6,129 nt of DNA from an uncultured Gammaproteobacteria bacterium. GTDB lineage: Bacteria; Pseudomonadota; Gammaproteobacteria; Steroidobacterales; JABDMI01. Position 1 is the stretch's first letter. The number at the start of each line of letters is the position of its first letter. Under the pieces are notes generated by a model. The model saw only the letters and a list, made by a program, of their open reading frames with translations, ran no database searches and was not told the DNA's origin. The DNA lies in contig CALHVH010000225.1 in the NCBI GenBank assembly GCA_938039225.1, forward strand, positions 1-6,129. The letters are read 5' to 3'. Shown in pieces: positions 5,970 through 6,129 of the stretch. The position numbers and the translations under genes were made by a program.

Positions 5970-6076
5970 GCCAGGTAACTGGTTATCGTCCAAGACCGTA
6001 GGTGTGAGGGCTTGAACAAAGCCTGAGCTTAATTATGAAGTTTTAAATATGCCTGCGCAGACGGTGTAATCCGAGT
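5970..6076 (+). ncRNA. L10 ribosomal protein leader (rplJ mRNA)
   Basis: This cis-acting RNA binds the L10(L12)4 complex and represses translation of rplJ-rplL when stalk protein is in excess. Visible parts: hairpin CCAG-GTAA-CTGG (5971-5982); the conserved strand CCAAGACCGTAGGTG (5990-6004); hairpin GGCTT/AAGCC (6009-6013, 6019-6023); the conserved CTTAATT (6028-6034); and the closing strand GCCTGCGCAGACGGTG (6051-6066). ACCGT (5995-5999) pairs with ACGGT (6061-6065) and AGG (6000-6002) with CCT (6052-6054), leaving the GCGCAG bulge expected of the kink-turn-like protein site. The match to gammaproteobacterial L10 leaders is clear by eye; exact ends are approximate. Confidence 0.88.
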
Positions 6077-6098
6077 CAGAAAGTTTTTTTAGTTTCTG
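6077..6098 (+). promoter_or_regulatory. Hairpin with a T7 loop between L10 leader and rplJ start
   Basis: CAGAAA (6077-6082) pairs with TTTCTG (6093-6098); the 10-base loop contains seven consecutive T's (6084-6090). It lies just upstream of the probable rplJ ribosome binding site AGGTGG (6113-6118) and could link leader folding to translation initiation. The T-run alone is not a terminator, as no GC-rich stem directly precedes it. Confidence 0.35.
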
Positions 6099-6126
6099 TT
6101 GAGGTCGCCGTTAGGTGGAAAGTGTG

Positions 6127-6129
6127 ATG
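6127..6129 (+). CDS. rplJ: Probable start codon of rplJ (L10), cut by window edge
   Basis: The last three bases are ATG, 8 bases after AGGTGG (6113-6118) and about 50 bases after the L10 leader, where rplJ is expected. No coding sequence beyond the start is visible. Two GTG codons just before it (6122 and 6124) are alternatives that cannot be excluded without downstream sequence. Confidence 0.45.

Noticed and set aside
6084..6090. Seven T's as an intrinsic terminator or attenuator before rplJ
   Set aside because: No stable GC-rich stem ends just before the T-run; the conserved L10 leader helix closes about 20 bases earlier and is a translational control site.

Overview
The window is a stretch of core information-processing genes from a bacterial chromosome, all on the + strand. 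In order: fusA (EF-G, missing its first codons), tuf (EF-Tu), tRNA-Trp(CCA), secE, nusG, rplK (L11), rplA (L1), then the long untranslated leader of rplJ (L10), whose probable start codon is the last three bases. Protein character points to a gammaproteobacterium: a 125-residue SecE with three predicted membrane segments rather than the short one-segment form, a tRNA-Trp gene between tuf and secE, and EF-Tu, NusG, L11 and L1 sequences that read like gammaproteobacterial ones throughout. Base composition is moderately AT-rich. I cannot name the genus; parts of EF-Tu resemble, from memory, the Coxiella/Legionella/Thiomicrospira side of the class.

Layout. 2-2068: fusA. 2112-3302: tuf, with a GTG start and tandem stop codons. 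3303-3465: spacer holding one strong hairpin that has an A-run before it but no T-run after it. 3466-3541: tRNA-Trp with encoded CCA, flanked by a 7-bp inverted repeat. 3591-3968: secE. 4003-4536: nusG. 4537-4733: spacer with a compact structured element (two hairpins with GGA-containing loops inside an outer helix) followed by a probable L1 autoregulatory site next to the rplK ribosome binding site. 4734-5162 and 5167-5868: rplK and rplA, 4 nt apart. 5869-6126: spacer with two hairpins and then the conserved L10 leader.

How the genes work together. EF-Tu and EF-G drive elongation. SecE is part of the SecYEG translocon. NusG couples RNA polymerase to the ribosome or to Rho. L11 and L1 are 50S stalk proteins, and L10 builds the L7/L12 stalk. 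Two expected feedback circuits are visible as RNA sites: L1 on the rplK-rplA mRNA and L10(L12)4 on the rplJ-rplL mRNA.

This is mostly ordinary, highly conserved DNA and I found no new gene system. The points most worth a second look are the junction fusA-tuf-trnW-secE, which joins two blocks that usually lie on opposite sides of rpoBC and could be real, a tuf-tuf recombination product or an assembly join; and the GGA-loop element between nusG and rplK.
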